Assembly (NCBI RefSeq): GCF_944324505.1 | Contig: NZ_CALUWO010000003.1 | Location: 1 to 64,000, forward strand | Direction: 5' to 3' | Length of the DNA: 64,000 nucleotides | Source: an uncultured Desulfovibrio sp. | Lineage (GTDB): Bacteria; Desulfobacterota; Desulfovibrionia; Desulfovibrionales; Desulfovibrionaceae | Shown here: positions 21,614 through 30,913 of the stretch, piece after piece | How positions within the stretch are numbered: position 1 is the stretch's first letter | How the letters are laid out: each line of letters starts with the position of its first letter | The notes under the pieces: generated by a model | The model's database searches: none | What the model was told of the DNA's origin: nothing | What the model saw: only the letters and a program-made list of their open reading frames with translations | Program-made: the position numbers and the translations under genes

Positions 21614-23356
21614 TCAGCTCAGGTCCACGTCGTGGCTGCCCAGGTTGTGGTCCACGCCATAGAGTTTGCGGAATTTTTCCTCGCCTTCGGAATCGCCGAT
21701 GAGATAAAGGGCATCACCCAGGGCAAAGGTGTGGCCGGGAGCCGGGTTGACGTACATGGCGCCGGTGGTGGAGCGAATGGCCACCACGCTGCACTGGGTC
21801 CGGTTGCGGATGCCGCAGTCCCGCAGGGTTTTGCCGCTGAGGGAACCGCGTATGGTGTAGCGGAAGATGGACAGGCGTTCATTGATCATGAGCAGCTTGT
21901 CCGGGGACAGCAGGCTGAAGATGCTGCTGCTCACCAGCGAGGCAAGGGAAAGCACCTGATCGGCGCCGGCGCTGTGCAGGCCGTTGACGTTGCGGTCCAG
22001 TGAGGCCCGGCACAGAATCTGGGCATCGGGGCGCAGGCGGCGGCAGAAGATGCTCAGGTAGATATTGGCGTCATCGTCATGGGTGGTGATGATGATGGAG
22101 GCGGTCTTGCGGATGCCCGCCCGTTCCAGCACCGCCATGTCCGAAGCATCGCCGCGGATATGCGGGGTGGACTTGCTGTTGATGTGTTCCTTGCGGTCCA
22201 CGATGACCGCCGGAATGCGGCGCCGGGCCAGATGCGTGGCCACCGAAAGGCCTACCCGGCCTCCCCCCAGAATGACCGCCGGAGGCTGTGCCTCCCGTGA
22301 GGCGCGGGGCTTGCTGATGAGGCGGTCCAGCGCGCGGACCTGATGCTCCGTGCCGGCAATGACCAGCACGCAGCTGTGGGTAAAGACCGTGTCCGGCCTG
22401 GGCAGATGAAAGACGCCACGGTCCCATACGCCCACCACGTTGACGCCCGTGCTTTCGCGCAGGCCGCAGTCCAGCAGTTTCTTGCCCGCCAGGGCACTGT
22501 GCATGACGGGCACCTCCGCCACCACCAGATTGCCGAAGCGACCCATGATGCCCGCCCGCTGCGCGGGGTTGAGCACGCGCCGGGCCAGGGCTTCCCCCAG
22601 AACATTGTGAAATTCAAAAACCCGTGTGCAGCCCGCCAGGCGCAGGATGTCGCTGGAATCGGCATTGTCCACCCCGGCGGCTATGGTCAGGCGCGGCGCT
22701 GCCTCACGGGCGGTAAAGGCAATATTGGTGCAGCGAATATCCGTATCCAGCACAACCAGCATGGCCGCGGCAGCGGCCCGCAGCTTTTCGTAGGTCTTGA
22801 CGTCGTCATGGTCGCCGGCGGCCACGGAATAGCCCTGTTCCAGCAGTTCCAGGCCAGTCTGCGGGTCCTGGCAGAGCAGCACATTGTGCACGCCGTAATG
22901 GCGCAGATCATCGGCAAGGTTGAGGGGAATGGGACCATTGCCCACAATGATGACGTGATCGCGGGTGGAGGGCGGCAGCTGGCGGGGCACCATGTCCTTT
23001 TTCTGATTTTCCAGCCACGGCAGATAGAAGTGCTGGATGAAGGTGAAGGGCAGCATGATCAGAAAGAAGATGACGCCCGAAATGAGCACCAGAATGGAAA
23101 AGAGGCGGCCCATGTCCGAGGTGAAGGTGATGTCGCCGAATCCCAGGGTGGACATGACCGTAAGCGTCCAGTACACGCCGGTAATCCAGGAATGGTGCTG
23201 GCCCTCGTATTCCATGATCCAGTGGAAGACGACGCTGTAGGCAGCGACCATGAGGCACAGGGTAATGCAGAAACGCCGCAGAATGGCCGTATTATGATTG
23301 GCGCCCCGTTCCCGCAGGAAGGACATGAGCTGGGAGGGCAGATATTTCATGGGCAT
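21614..23356 (-). CDS. Potassium channel with two RCK (TrkA-N/TrkA-C) modules
   Basis: 580 residues. Two transmembrane helices (about 29-47 and 84-107) flank a pore loop with filter TLGFGD (70-75), the two-TM channel plan. Two cytoplasmic RCK modules follow: the first from VIIVGNGPI (135-143), the second from AVILGGGRVGLS (about 345), each with a TrkA-C part. Most channels carry one RCK per subunit and form the ring with a soluble copy, so this is a self-contained form. The first RCK has GNGPIP instead of GxGxxG and may not bind a nucleotide in the usual way. Confidence 0.85.
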   Translation of the reverse strand: MPMKYLPSQLMSFLRERGANHNTAILRRFCITLCLMVAAYSVVFHWIMEYEGQHHSWITGVYWTLTVMSTLGFGDITFTSDMGRLFSILVLISGVIFFLIMLPFTFIQHFYLPWLENQKKDMVPRQLPPSTRDHVIIVGNGPIPLNLADDLRHYGVHNVLLCQDPQTGLELLEQGYSVAAGDHDDVKTYEKLRAAAAAMLVVLDTDIRCTNIAFTAREAAPRLTIAAGVDNADSSDILRLAGCTRVFEFHNVLGEALARRVLNPAQRAGIMGRFGNLVVAEVPVMHSALAGKKLLDCGLRESTGVNVVGVWDRGVFHLPRPDTVFTHSCVLVIAGTEHQVRALDRLISKPRASREAQPPAVILGGGRVGLSVATHLARRRIPAVIVDRKEHINSKSTPHIRGDASDMAVLERAGIRKTASIIITTHDDDANIYLSIFCRRLRPDAQILCRASLDRNVNGLHSAGADQVLSLASLVSSSIFSLLSPDKLLMINERLSIFRYTIRGSLSGKTLRDCGIRNRTQCSVVAIRSTTGAMYVNPAPGHTFALGDALYLIGDSEGEEKFRKLYGVDHNLGSHDVDLS

Positions 23357-23446
23357 CCGGTAGGGTAGAAGATGGACGGATACGCGTATCGGCGCAGTGT
23401 ACGTCCATCAGCACGGCAAGGCAAGGGCGGCAGGCCCACGGGCAAC

Positions 23447-23473
23447 GAAAATGCCCCGCCGTTGCAGCGGGGC
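23447..23473 (-). terminator. Terminator of rho
   Basis: On the minus strand GCCCCGC, a seven-base loop and GCGGGGC (23453-23473) are followed by ATTTTC. It lies eight bases after the rho stop. Confidence 0.7.
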
Positions 23474-23480
23474 ATGCTCG

Positions 23481-24800
23481 TCATTTGCCCATGGCGTTGA
23501 GGAAGTCCCTGTTGGACTTGGTGCCGCGCATCTTGTCCAGCAGGAATTCCATGCTGTCGATGGGTGACATGGGCGCAAGGATTTTGCGCAGTATCCAGAC
23601 CCGGTTGAGGATATCGTCCGCCAGGAGCAGGTCTTCCTTGCGCGTCCCGGTACGGTTGATGTCGATGGCCGGGAAAATACGTTTTTCCGCCAGGTGACGA
23701 TCCAGAAAGATTTCCATGTTGCCGGTGCCCTTGAATTCCTCGAAAATGACTTCATCCATGCGGGAGCCGGTATCGATGAGGGCCGTGGCAATGATGGTCA
23801 GGCTGCCGCCTTCCTCGATATTGCGTGCCGCTCCGAAGAAACGCTTGGGACGTTGCAGGGCATTGGCATCCAGACCGCCGGAAAGCACGCGGCCGGAAGA
23901 GGGGGTTACGGTATTGAAGGCCCGGCCCAGACGGGTGATGGAGTCCAGCAGAATGACCACATCACGCTTGCGCTCCACAAGGCGCTTGGCCTTTTCCAGA
24001 ACCATTTCGCACACCTGCACATGGCGCTGCGGCGGCTCGTCAAAGGTGGAGCTGATCACCTCGGCCTGTTTTACCGTGCGCTCCATGTCGGTGACTTCTT
24101 CGGGGCGCTCGTCGATGAGCAGGACAATGAGGTAGACATCGGGATTGTTGGCGTTGATGGCATTGGCCAGGGATTGCAGGAGAACGGTCTTGCCGGTGCG
24201 CGGGGGGGCCACGATGAGGCCGCGCTGGCCACAGCCGATGGGGGCCATGAGGTCAATGACCCGGTTGGAAAGATTCTTGTCGCCGTTTTCCATGACCAGC
24301 TGGCGGTCGGGATATATGGGCGTGAGATTGTCGAACAGAACGAGATTCTTGGCGTTTTCCGGTGGCTCAAAGCCGATTTCCGTGACTTTGAGCAGGGCAA
24401 AGTAGCGCTCACCCTCCTTGGGGGGGCGGATCTGCCCGGAAACCACGTCCCCTTTGCGCAGGGAAAAGCGGCGGATCTGTGAGGGAGAAACATAGATGTC
24501 GTCCGGTCCAGGCATGTAGCTGCACAGCGGCGAGCGCAGAAAGCCGAAGCCGTCGGGCAGAATTTCCAGCACGCCGTCGCCAAAGATGGCGCCGTTTTGT
24601 GAGGCACAGCTCTGCAGCAGGGCAAAGATGAGTTCCTGCTTGCGCATGGAGCTGGCATTTTCGATCTCGTACTGCTCGGCAAGCTCCATGAGGTCCTGCA
24701 TGCTGCGGGTTTTGAGATCCGTGAGACTGAGGGTGCTGTCAGAAAGCAGCTCGGGTTCGGTCTTTCTTTTGCGAACAGGTTTGCGGGGCTTTTTTTCCAT
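23481..24800 (-). CDS. rho: Transcription termination factor Rho
   Basis: 439 residues. It has an N-terminal Lys-rich extension, the RNA-binding cold-shock-like domain (about 70-145, with DGFGFLRS and [12 protein letters not shown]) and the ATPase domain with Walker [10 protein letters not shown] (198-206), [13 protein letters not shown] (227-239) and Walker [13 protein letters not shown]. The Q-loop and R-loop regions ([21 protein letters not shown]) are present. It is an RNA-dependent hexameric helicase that ends transcription. The start MEKKPRK at 24800 begins the conserved length. Upstream is carD on the same strand. Confidence 0.97.
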   Translation of the reverse strand: MEKKPRKPVRKRKTEPELLSDSTLSLTDLKTRSMQDLMELAEQYEIENASSMRKQELIFALLQSCASQNGAIFGDGVLEILPDGFGFLRSPLCSYMPGPDDIYVSPSQIRRFSLRKGDVVSGQIRPPKEGERYFALLKVTEIGFEPPENAKNLVLFDNLTPIYPDRQLVMENGDKNLSNRVIDLMAPIGCGQRGLIVAPPRTGKTVLLQSLANAINANNPDVYLIVLLIDERPEEVTDMERTVKQAEVISSTFDEPPQRHVQVCEMVLEKAKRLVERKRDVVILLDSITRLGRAFNTVTPSSGRVLSGGLDANALQRPKRFFGAARNIEEGGSLTIIATALIDTGSRMDEVIFEEFKGTGNMEIFLDRHLAEKRIFPAIDINRTGTRKEDLLLADDILNRVWILRKILAPMSPIDSMEFLLDKMRGTKSNRDFLNAMGK

Positions 24801-25035
24801 GGCTGAAGGGCAGGGCGCGGCACGAAATGCGCCGGCAGAAAGTGAAAGGAACAGGTGAGGAGGGAAAACGAAAAGATGTGTGCCTTGCGATTAGCCCAAG
24901 TTGTTTCCCATTGCAAGAAAAAAATGAGTATTTGTCCAGACCTGGGCACAGAGGGAGTGTGGCGGGGAGGAAGAGCCGTCTTCCCTGACAGGGAAGCGGA
25001 AGGCGGGAAACGGGCAAGATGAACAGCGGGCCTGC

Positions 25036-25563
25036 CTAGCAGGCCTCGGCCTCCGGCGCCGGCGGCGGGGCATAGCATGCCAGCAGCTCATCGCGCAGCG
25101 CCTGTTCGTCCACATGCAGCACTTCGGCAAGCTCGCCGGTCACAAGGCTCATGGCCTGTTCCAGAAGACGACGCTCACCAAAGGAGAGTTCCTTGTTGCG
25201 GCTGATGAGCAGAAGCTCGCGCAGCACTTCGGCCACCACGGAGAGATCGGGATTCTTGAGACGTTCCGAATATTCGCGGAAGCGGCGGTTCCAGTTCTGT
25301 CCGGTATGGATGGTGCGCTCCGTCTCTGTAAGCAGGGAATTGCGGATACGTGCGGCCGTTGCTGCCGGCACAAGAGGACGCAGGCCCACATGATCCGCAT
25401 TGGAAACAGGGACCATGAGGATGATATTGTTGGAACGAATGCGCACGATATAGAGTTCGCACGCAGCACCACCGATCTGCTGGCTGTCGATACGTTCGAT
25501 CTGCCCGACACCCTGCGCAGGATATACGACGAGATTGCCGGCTGCAAACATGGCACTATCCAT
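25036..25563 (-). CDS. carD: CarD-family transcription regulator
   Basis: 175 residues. The N-terminal RNA-polymerase-interacting (RID) domain is clear: LVVYPAQGVGQIERIDSQQIGG (about 10-31), and the C-terminal helical DNA-binding part follows (ERTIHTGQNWNRRFREYSERL). CarD proteins bind RNA polymerase beta and stabilise open promoters. Start could also be the ATG at 25551 (MFAAGN); both fit the family and neither has a strong ribosome site. A good promoter lies at 25632-25660. The 235-base gap to rho shows a GC-poor stretch that may carry a rho promoter, not precisely assignable. Confidence 0.9.
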   Translation of the reverse strand: MDSAMFAAGNLVVYPAQGVGQIERIDSQQIGGAACELYIVRIRSNNIILMVPVSNADHVGLRPLVPAATAARIRNSLLTETERTIHTGQNWNRRFREYSERLKNPDLSVVAEVLRELLLISRNKELSFGERRLLEQAMSLVTGELAEVLHVDEQALRDELLACYAPPPAPEAEAC

Positions 25564-25631
25564 TTTCCGGTTTTGACGAGGGAGCACAAGGAAAAAAGAA
25601 AGGGGGGATTGAACTTCCCCACTGTTAAAAA

Positions 25632-25660
25632 AATATATGTGCTTTTGGAACGAGAGTCCA
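25632..25660 (-). promoter_or_regulatory. carD promoter with A/T-rich upstream element
   Basis: On the minus strand TGGACT (25655-25660) and TATATT (25632-25637) are 17 bases apart. Directly upstream lies a block of A and T at 25662-25676 that resembles an UP element. The start codon is about 70 bases downstream. Confidence 0.6.
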
Positions 25661-25693
25661 GTAAAAAAATTTTTTCCCGCAGAGCGCGCCATA

Positions 25694-25721
25694 CAAAAGG
25701 GCGGCCCGCAGGGGACCGCCC
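25694..25721 (-). terminator. Terminator of the GDSL hydrolase/small protein pair
   Basis: On the minus strand GGGCGG and CCGCCC (25699-25721) enclose an 11-base loop, followed by TTTTGT. It lies 25 bases after the small gene and ahead of the carD promoter. Confidence 0.7.
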
Positions 25722-25746
25722 GTAACGTGGCAGCAGCAGAGGCGCG

Positions 25747-25974
25747 CTATTTTACCGGCGCGGCGTACAGGCTGCGGGTATGCCGCAGACGCAGTTCCTC
25801 CACGATGAGCTGTTCGTATTCCGGCGCCAGGGGAACGTTTGTGCGCAGCTGCTGATGGAGCATGAGGGCCAGCTGCTGCGTTTCTTCCCACACTTCCAGT
25901 AGTTCGTCGTCTTCCAGCATCTTGACCTTGCTGGCAAAGGGCATGTCGTCATCAAAGGGAATGCAGGAAGCCAT
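25747..25974 (-). CDS. Small conserved-looking acidic protein after the GDSL gene
   Basis: 75 residues starting MASCIPFDDDMPFASKVKML behind AAAGGA. All alpha by eye: LEDDELLEVWEETQQLALMLHQQL and a second helix VEELRLRHTRSL. It begins one base after the hydrolase stop, so the two genes form an operon. The heptad-like leucines suggest a coiled coil or helical hairpin. No family recognised. Confidence 0.65.
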   Translation of the reverse strand: MASCIPFDDDMPFASKVKMLEDDELLEVWEETQQLALMLHQQLRTNVPLAPEYEQLIVEELRLRHTRSLYAAPVK

Positions 25975-25975
25975 A

Positions 25976-26590
25976 CTAGTCCTTTGCTCCCAGGAAGGCA
26001 CGCACCTGCGGCAGGGCAAAAAGGCGTTCGGCCATGAAGGCGCAGCCTTCGGGGGCGGCGTGGGTGCCGTCACGCAGGCTGTTCATGTACACGTCCGAGG
26101 TGCGCAGCTCTGTATAGATATCTGCCCAGGCCAGGCCCTTTTGAGCGCACATGGCACCATAGGCGGCATTGAGGGCCTCGATGCGGGTACGGACTTCGGC
26201 ATTGGCCACCGGGGGCACGCTGATGAGCAGCACCGGCGCCAGGGCCGCGGCCTCGTCCAGCATGTCCGCCATGGCGGCGCACACTTCGGAAACGGCTTTG
26301 CCGTCAGCGGGCACCATGTCCACCACGCCGGCGCAGAAGGCCACGTGCGGGACGATGCCGGGCAGCTGCCGGGCATCCCATTCCTGTTTCCAGCGCGCCT
26401 TCACGTCAAACACCGTATGCCGGCGCACGCCCAGATTGTAGAACGTGGCCGGCGGCAGGGCATAGAAGCCCGCCCGGCTGCCCATGAGGGCCAGGCGGCC
26501 CACCCAGCCGCCCTGCATGCTGTCGTCATTGACGGCCAGCGTCAGCGAGTCACCGTAAAAGAACCATGTTTCCGTCATGGTGCGCGACAT
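25976..26590 (-). CDS. GDSL/SGNH-family hydrolase
   Basis: 204 residues starting MSRTMTETWFFYGDSLTLAV behind GGGAGG. The nucleophile Ser15 is in GDS (13-15). A Gly/Asn-type block II is visible in NLGVRRHTV, block III in FCAGVVDM is atypical (no GxND), and the Asp-x-x-His pair is DGTH near the end. It lacks a signal peptide, so it is cytoplasmic. Likely an esterase or acylhydrolase of unknown substrate. Operon with the small protein after it. The 248 bases upstream hold no convincing gene. Confidence 0.75.
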   Translation of the reverse strand: MSRTMTETWFFYGDSLTLAVNDDSMQGGWVGRLALMGSRAGFYALPPATFYNLGVRRHTVFDVKARWKQEWDARQLPGIVPHVAFCAGVVDMVPADGKAVSEVCAAMADMLDEAAALAPVLLISVPPVANAEVRTRIEALNAAYGAMCAQKGLAWADIYTELRTSDVYMNSLRDGTHAAPEGCAFMAERLFALPQVRAFLGAKD

Positions 26591-26838
26591 GGCATTCCTC
26601 CCGGGAATGTGCATGGCCCTGACAGGCAGGGCCGTTGACGGGGCCGGCCCGGTCAGGGCCTGTCCCCAGGAAAGTGCCCGCAGCGCAGGAGGCCGCGGGC
26701 GGGGGTCTTCATGAGCAGACGCAGCTGCGGTCCGTCATGGCAACGTCGTGCCCGGCAGACCGGGACGCCCGTGCAGGGCGGCCGCAGCCCAGGACATGGC
26801 CCCTTCACCGCACGTGTACGGCCGCCTGCGGCACAGGA

Positions 26839-29469
26839 TCAGGGTCTGGCCGGGACCGCACCGGGCGCGAGAAAATGCTGTTCCGTCTTGAGCAGATGCA
26901 GGGCTGGGCGCAAAACATCCGCCTGCCCCAGGGGCGCAAGCAGCTCCAGACAGAACAGGAGGGGCGAGAGATACATGCTAGACCAGTCCAGCAGGAAAGT
27001 CACGGTCTGGTCTGCCCGGGTCCATTCCCGCAGCAGGGGACGGATATCGGCCGTGCGCGGGCCTTTCTTGGTGTCACGGGTAAAGACATGCGTCGTTTCC
27101 GCCGCAAAGGCGGCAAAGGCCCGTTCCAGAGCAGCGCCGTCCTGTCCGTCCACCCGCAGCTGAAAGCGCTCGGCCACGGACTGTTCCGTGCGGTGCTGCT
27201 TGTCCACGGGTTCCAGATACAGGATATCCATGCCGCTGGGCATGACAGGGGCAAGGCGCCTGGTCACTTCGGCGGCATCCAGTGCTTCGCGCAGGCTCAG
27301 GGCAAACCATTCGGCCCGGCTTTCCACGCCCACGGGCAGGGCACGGCCAAAACTCATGAGCGGCAGGGGGTGAAAGCCCTGGGAAAAGCTCATGGGCAGC
27401 CGGGCGCGGCGCAGGGCGCGTTCCAGCATGGCCTGCATTTCCAGCTGGCTGAGATAGGCGCTGCCGCCCAGCTTGCTGTGCCAGATGCGGTACTGCACGG
27501 CCTTGACGGCCAGTTCCGGCGCAATCTGCGGCGGTTTTTTGTGCAGCTCCTGACAGACAATGCGTCCTTCCGCATCCCGGTGCGGCTCGTGGGCGCTCTG
27601 GTCCCGCTGCGGAAACACAAGGCGGTTGCGGTGCAGGGGGCCGTCATCCGTCGGGGCGCTGCAATGGGGCAGGCGCGAGGCAAAGGCCTTGGTATCGCAG
27701 GCGCCGCAGGCCCGGCAGGCGCCGTAGCGGCAGTCTTCCGTCACCTTGGCGGCCTGGGCACGCTGCCATTCCCGCAGCAGAAACTCGCGGGAAATGCCCG
27801 CTTCCAGATGATCCCAGGGCAGGGGCGCATCAATTTCCCGTGCGGCAATGCAGGCATTGGCATCGATGCCGCATTCCTCCAGGGCTTCCAGCCACGGCTC
27901 AAGCCGGAATTCCTCCACCCAGCTGGTAAAGAGGGCATCCTTGCGGTAGGCCCGTTCCACCACATCGGCCATTTCGCGTCCGGCGCGGGACAGCACGCCC
28001 TCCAGATGGCTCATGGCCGGCTCATGCCAGCGCAGCTTGAGGAATTTCTGCCCCTTGAAGGCATTGCGCACCAGGCGCACGCGGCGTTCGATTTCGTCCA
28101 TGCTGATCTGCTCCACCCACTGAAAGGGGGTGAAGGGCTTGGGCACAAAGGGAGACAGGGCGGCCGTGACCTGCAAGCGGGGATTGCCGCGCCCGGCCGC
28201 GTCCCGCACCTTGCGGCAGAGGTCGGCAATGGCCAGCAGGTCTGCATCGTCTTCCGTGGGCAGACCGATCATGAAATAGAGCTTGACCTGGCGCCAGCCG
28301 TATTCCAGCAGCTTCTGCACATGCAGCAGTATCTGTTCCTCGGTGATTCCCTTGTTGATGACATCGCGCAGGCGCTGGCTGCCGGCTTCCGGGGCCAGGG
28401 TACAGCCCGTGCGACGGATGTCCGCCATGCGGCGCATGATGTCGTCATCAATGGAACCGACGCGCAGCGAGGGCAGGGAAAGACTGACCTGCTCGTGCAC
28501 GCAGCGGTCCAGGACCCTGTTGGACAGGGTCTTCAGAGCGGAAAAGTCGCCGGTGGACAGGGAAAGAAAGGAAATTTCGTCAAAGCCCGTCTGGTCCAGA
28601 CAGTCTTGCAGCAGGCGGGTGATGGTGTCCAGGGAGCGTTCCCGCACAGGGCGGTAGACCATGCCCGCATGACAGAAACGGCAGCCCCGGGTACATCCGC
28701 GCGCAATTTCCAGCGACAGCCGGTTGTGCACGGCCCCCACGGGCACCACCTGCGCGGTGGGATAGGGCGCCGTATTGAGATCCGCCACGATGCGCCGGGC
28801 AGGGCGCGTATAGTCGGCAAAACGCGGGGCCAGGCTGCCGTCCGCCTGCGGGATGAAGAAGGACGGCACGTAAATGCCCGGAATGTGGCGGGCTTCTTCA
28901 AGATAGCGGCTGCGGCCCCAGCCGTGCTCCTTGGCCTTTTCCAGCAGCTCCAGGACATCCACCAGGGTTTCTTCGCCGTCGCCCAGCACAAAGAAATCCA
29001 GGAAGGGGGCAAGGGGTTCTGCGCTGAGCAGGGCGCCACCTCCCGCAAAGACCAGGGGGCAGGCCGCAAGGTCATCCGGCCTGTCTGCTGTGCGCAGGGG
29101 AATGTCCGCCAGATCAAGCATGTAAAGAATATTGGTGTAGCACAGCTCGTTGGTGACGGAAAAGGAAACGCAGTCAGCCTGCTTCAGGGGCAGCCCGGAT
29201 TCCAGGGTGCAGAGGGGCGCCCCATGGCGGCGCAGCAGCATGCCGGACTCCCTGTCCGGCGCCATGACGCGCTCGGCCCACCACTGCGGGCGGGCATTGA
29301 CAATGCCGTAGAGAATCTTCTGGCCGAGGTAGGACATGCCCACATCGTAGGTATCAGGAAAGGCCAGCGCCACGCGCAGGCGGACATCCCGGGGAGACTT
29401 GCGGCAGGCGCCCTCCTCGATGCCCACATAGCGGCTGGGGCGCGGCAGCAGGGGAAGCAGATTTTGCAT
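26839..29469 (-). CDS. Large radical SAM protein with B12-binding-like and DUF2344 domains
   Basis: 876 residues. An N-terminal Rossmann-like region (about 30-230, with LAFPDTYDVGMSYLG and FVLGDGEE) precedes the radical SAM core with CTRGCRFC (Cys259, Cys263, Cys266). A Cys cluster near 615-630 (CRYGACRACGAC) may bind a second Fe-S or zinc. The last 200 residues match the DUF2344 type (QGFHPLPLMSFGRALPVG). Fusion of these two families is known in several bacteria; the reaction is not established, though tRNA or rRNA modification is often suggested. Gene lies between the hydrolase operon and rnc. Confidence 0.85.
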   Translation of the reverse strand: MQNLLPLLPRPSRYVGIEEGACRKSPRDVRLRVALAFPDTYDVGMSYLGQKILYGIVNARPQWWAERVMAPDRESGMLLRRHGAPLCTLESGLPLKQADCVSFSVTNELCYTNILYMLDLADIPLRTADRPDDLAACPLVFAGGGALLSAEPLAPFLDFFVLGDGEETLVDVLELLEKAKEHGWGRSRYLEEARHIPGIYVPSFFIPQADGSLAPRFADYTRPARRIVADLNTAPYPTAQVVPVGAVHNRLSLEIARGCTRGCRFCHAGMVYRPVRERSLDTITRLLQDCLDQTGFDEISFLSLSTGDFSALKTLSNRVLDRCVHEQVSLSLPSLRVGSIDDDIMRRMADIRRTGCTLAPEAGSQRLRDVINKGITEEQILLHVQKLLEYGWRQVKLYFMIGLPTEDDADLLAIADLCRKVRDAAGRGNPRLQVTAALSPFVPKPFTPFQWVEQISMDEIERRVRLVRNAFKGQKFLKLRWHEPAMSHLEGVLSRAGREMADVVERAYRKDALFTSWVEEFRLEPWLEALEECGIDANACIAAREIDAPLPWDHLEAGISREFLLREWQRAQAAKVTEDCRYGACRACGACDTKAFASRLPHCSAPTDDGPLHRNRLVFPQRDQSAHEPHRDAEGRIVCQELHKKPPQIAPELAVKAVQYRIWHSKLGGSAYLSQLEMQAMLERALRRARLPMSFSQGFHPLPLMSFGRALPVGVESRAEWFALSLREALDAAEVTRRLAPVMPSGMDILYLEPVDKQHRTEQSVAERFQLRVDGQDGAALERAFAAFAAETTHVFTRDTKKGPRTADIRPLLREWTRADQTVTFLLDWSSMYLSPLLFCLELLAPLGQADVLRPALHLLKTEQHFLAPGAVPARP

Positions 29470-29486
29470 GCGATATCCGTGGGGAG

Positions 29487-29513
29487 AAAAAAAGGGCGGC
29501 CGCCAAGCCGCCC
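29487..29513 (-). terminator. Terminator between the 29602 gene and the radical SAM gene
   Basis: On the minus strand GGGCGGC (29507-29513) pairs with GCCGCCC (29494-29500) and is followed by seven T (29487-29493). It ends 18 bases before the radical SAM start, which leaves little room for a separate promoter, so that gene may depend on read-through. Confidence 0.75.
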
Positions 29514-29601
29514 GGAAAAACAGCGCTCGTCCAGAGACGGGCAGAAAGCGGACGCCCCCCGGCGGGGCATCCGCGCCGGCAACAGGGCCGGCGGCGGAAG
29601 A

Positions 29602-29946
29602 CTACGGGGTCACCAGACCACCGGAGGTGGGCATGCCGTCGGGGCCGCCGAAGCGCAGCTTGCCCAGACCGCCGGCCACGGTGAGATTGGTGGTGGCCTC
29701 GATGTACTTGTCCTGCATTTCCTTGGGCGTATCCTTGTAGCGATACAGGAAGTGCTTGCCTTCGATGACGCCTTCGAAATTGGATTCAAAGGGGTAGCCG
29801 TAGGGCAGAATCATCATCTGCATGCCCTGCTGGGTGGGCAGGGTCTGGATGATGGCCGCATCGGTAAGGCAGTCCTTTTCAGCATCATATTTGCCAATGA
29901 CCAGTTCGCCGGTCACCAGTTTCATCAGTCGGATTTCGTAGGCCAT
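29602..29946 (-). CDS. Small LSm-like conserved protein of unknown function
   Basis: 114 residues starting MAYEIRLMKLVTGELVIGKY behind GAGGAG. The N-terminal half is beta-rich with LVTGELVIGKYDAEKDCLTDAAIIQTL, the layout of Sm/LSm-like barrels, then LPTQQGMQMMILPYGYPF. The C-terminus is Gly-rich (AGGLGKLRFGGPDGMP). RNA binding is suggested by the fold only. Divergent from rnc, 151 bases between the starts. Confidence 0.6.
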   Translation of the reverse strand: MAYEIRLMKLVTGELVIGKYDAEKDCLTDAAIIQTLPTQQGMQMMILPYGYPFESNFEGVIEGKHFLYRYKDTPKEMQDKYIEATTNLTVAGGLGKLRFGGPDGMPTSGGLVTP

Positions 29947-30097
29947 AAGCTCTCCTCGGAATACAGCGGCATGGGCAGCAGGCTTCCGCCGCTTTTTTAT
30001 GTTACGCTGATAGGCACAGAAGCGCCATGTGTCAAGCCGTTTCTTCTGTGGTGGCAGGCCGCTTGCCAGCCGTCGGTCCTTGGCGTACCGTGCATGC

Positions 30098-30835
30098 ATG
30101 AAACAGAGCACCCCCGATTTGCCGGACAGTGCGGCGCTGCGGCGCCTGGAAGACGCCCTGGGCTACCATTTTCGCAATGTGCAGCTGCTGCATCTGGCCC
30201 TGACGCACAGCTCCTGGGCCAATGAGCGCGGCGCCGGCCAGCGGCATAACGAACGCCTGGAATTTCTGGGCGATGCCGTGCTGGAACTGGCCGTTTCCAA
30301 GGAACTTTTCGAACGTTTCCACGATCTGCGCGAGGGGGAACTGACGCGCCTGCGCTCCCAGCTGGTGAGTACCACCAGCCTGGCGGAGCGCGCCCGCGAG
30401 CTGGGCATCCGCGAGCTGCTTCTGCTCGGACGGGGCGAGGAGCAGCAGGGAGGCCGCCAGCGGGATACCGTGCTCAGTGACGCCTTTGAGGCCGTGCTGG
30501 CCGCCGTCTACGAGGATGGCGGCTTTGCGGCGGCCCAGCAGTGCGTGGGGCGCATCTTTGCCGGCCTCTGGCCCTGCGGGCAGCATGCCCCTGCCCACAA
30601 GGACTACAAGACCCGCCTGCAGGAAGTGACCCAGCAGCGCTACCGCCAGCGGCCCGTCTATCGTCTGGTGAACAGCCGGGGACCCGAGCATGCCAAGGTT
30701 TTTGACGTGGCCGTGATGCTTCCTGACGGTCGGGAAATTGCGGCCAGCGGCACCAGCTGCAAGAAAGCCGAGCAGGAGGCGGCCCGTCTGGCCCTGCTGG
30801 CCTGCGAGGTGCCGGACGAAACCGCGTCGCAGTAA
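30098..30835 (+). CDS. rnc: Ribonuclease III
   Basis: 245 residues. The RNase III domain has ERLEFLGDAVL (52-62) and the second acidic group SDAFEAVLAAVYEDGG (127-142); a double-stranded RNA-binding domain follows (about 170-240). It processes rRNA precursors and structured RNAs. The start at 30098 gives the normal length but has no Shine-Dalgarno; the longer frame from 30029 is unlikely. Followed by a convergent operon. Confidence 0.93.
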   Translation: MKQSTPDLPDSAALRRLEDALGYHFRNVQLLHLALTHSSWANERGAGQRHNERLEFLGDAVLELAVSKELFERFHDLREGELTRLRSQLVSTTSLAERARELGIRELLLLGRGEEQQGGRQRDTVLSDAFEAVLAAVYEDGGFAAAQQCVGRIFAGLWPCGQHAPAHKDYKTRLQEVTQQRYRQRPVYRLVNSRGPEHAKVFDVAVMLPDGREIAASGTSCKKAEQEAARLALLACEVPDETASQ

Positions 30836-30913
30836 TGCCTGACGGCCGGGCTGGTTCCGGGCGCGGCTGCCCGTGATGCCGGCGGTGCGGTGCGTCAGGC
30901 CGGTGCCGAAGGT

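Noticed and set aside
26635-30225. Open frame of 1196 codons on the plus strand
   Set aside because: It lies antisense to the radical SAM gene and the LSm-like gene, both with clear motifs and ribosome sites. Its sequence is His/Gln/Gly-rich without domains, as expected for a GC-rich antisense frame.
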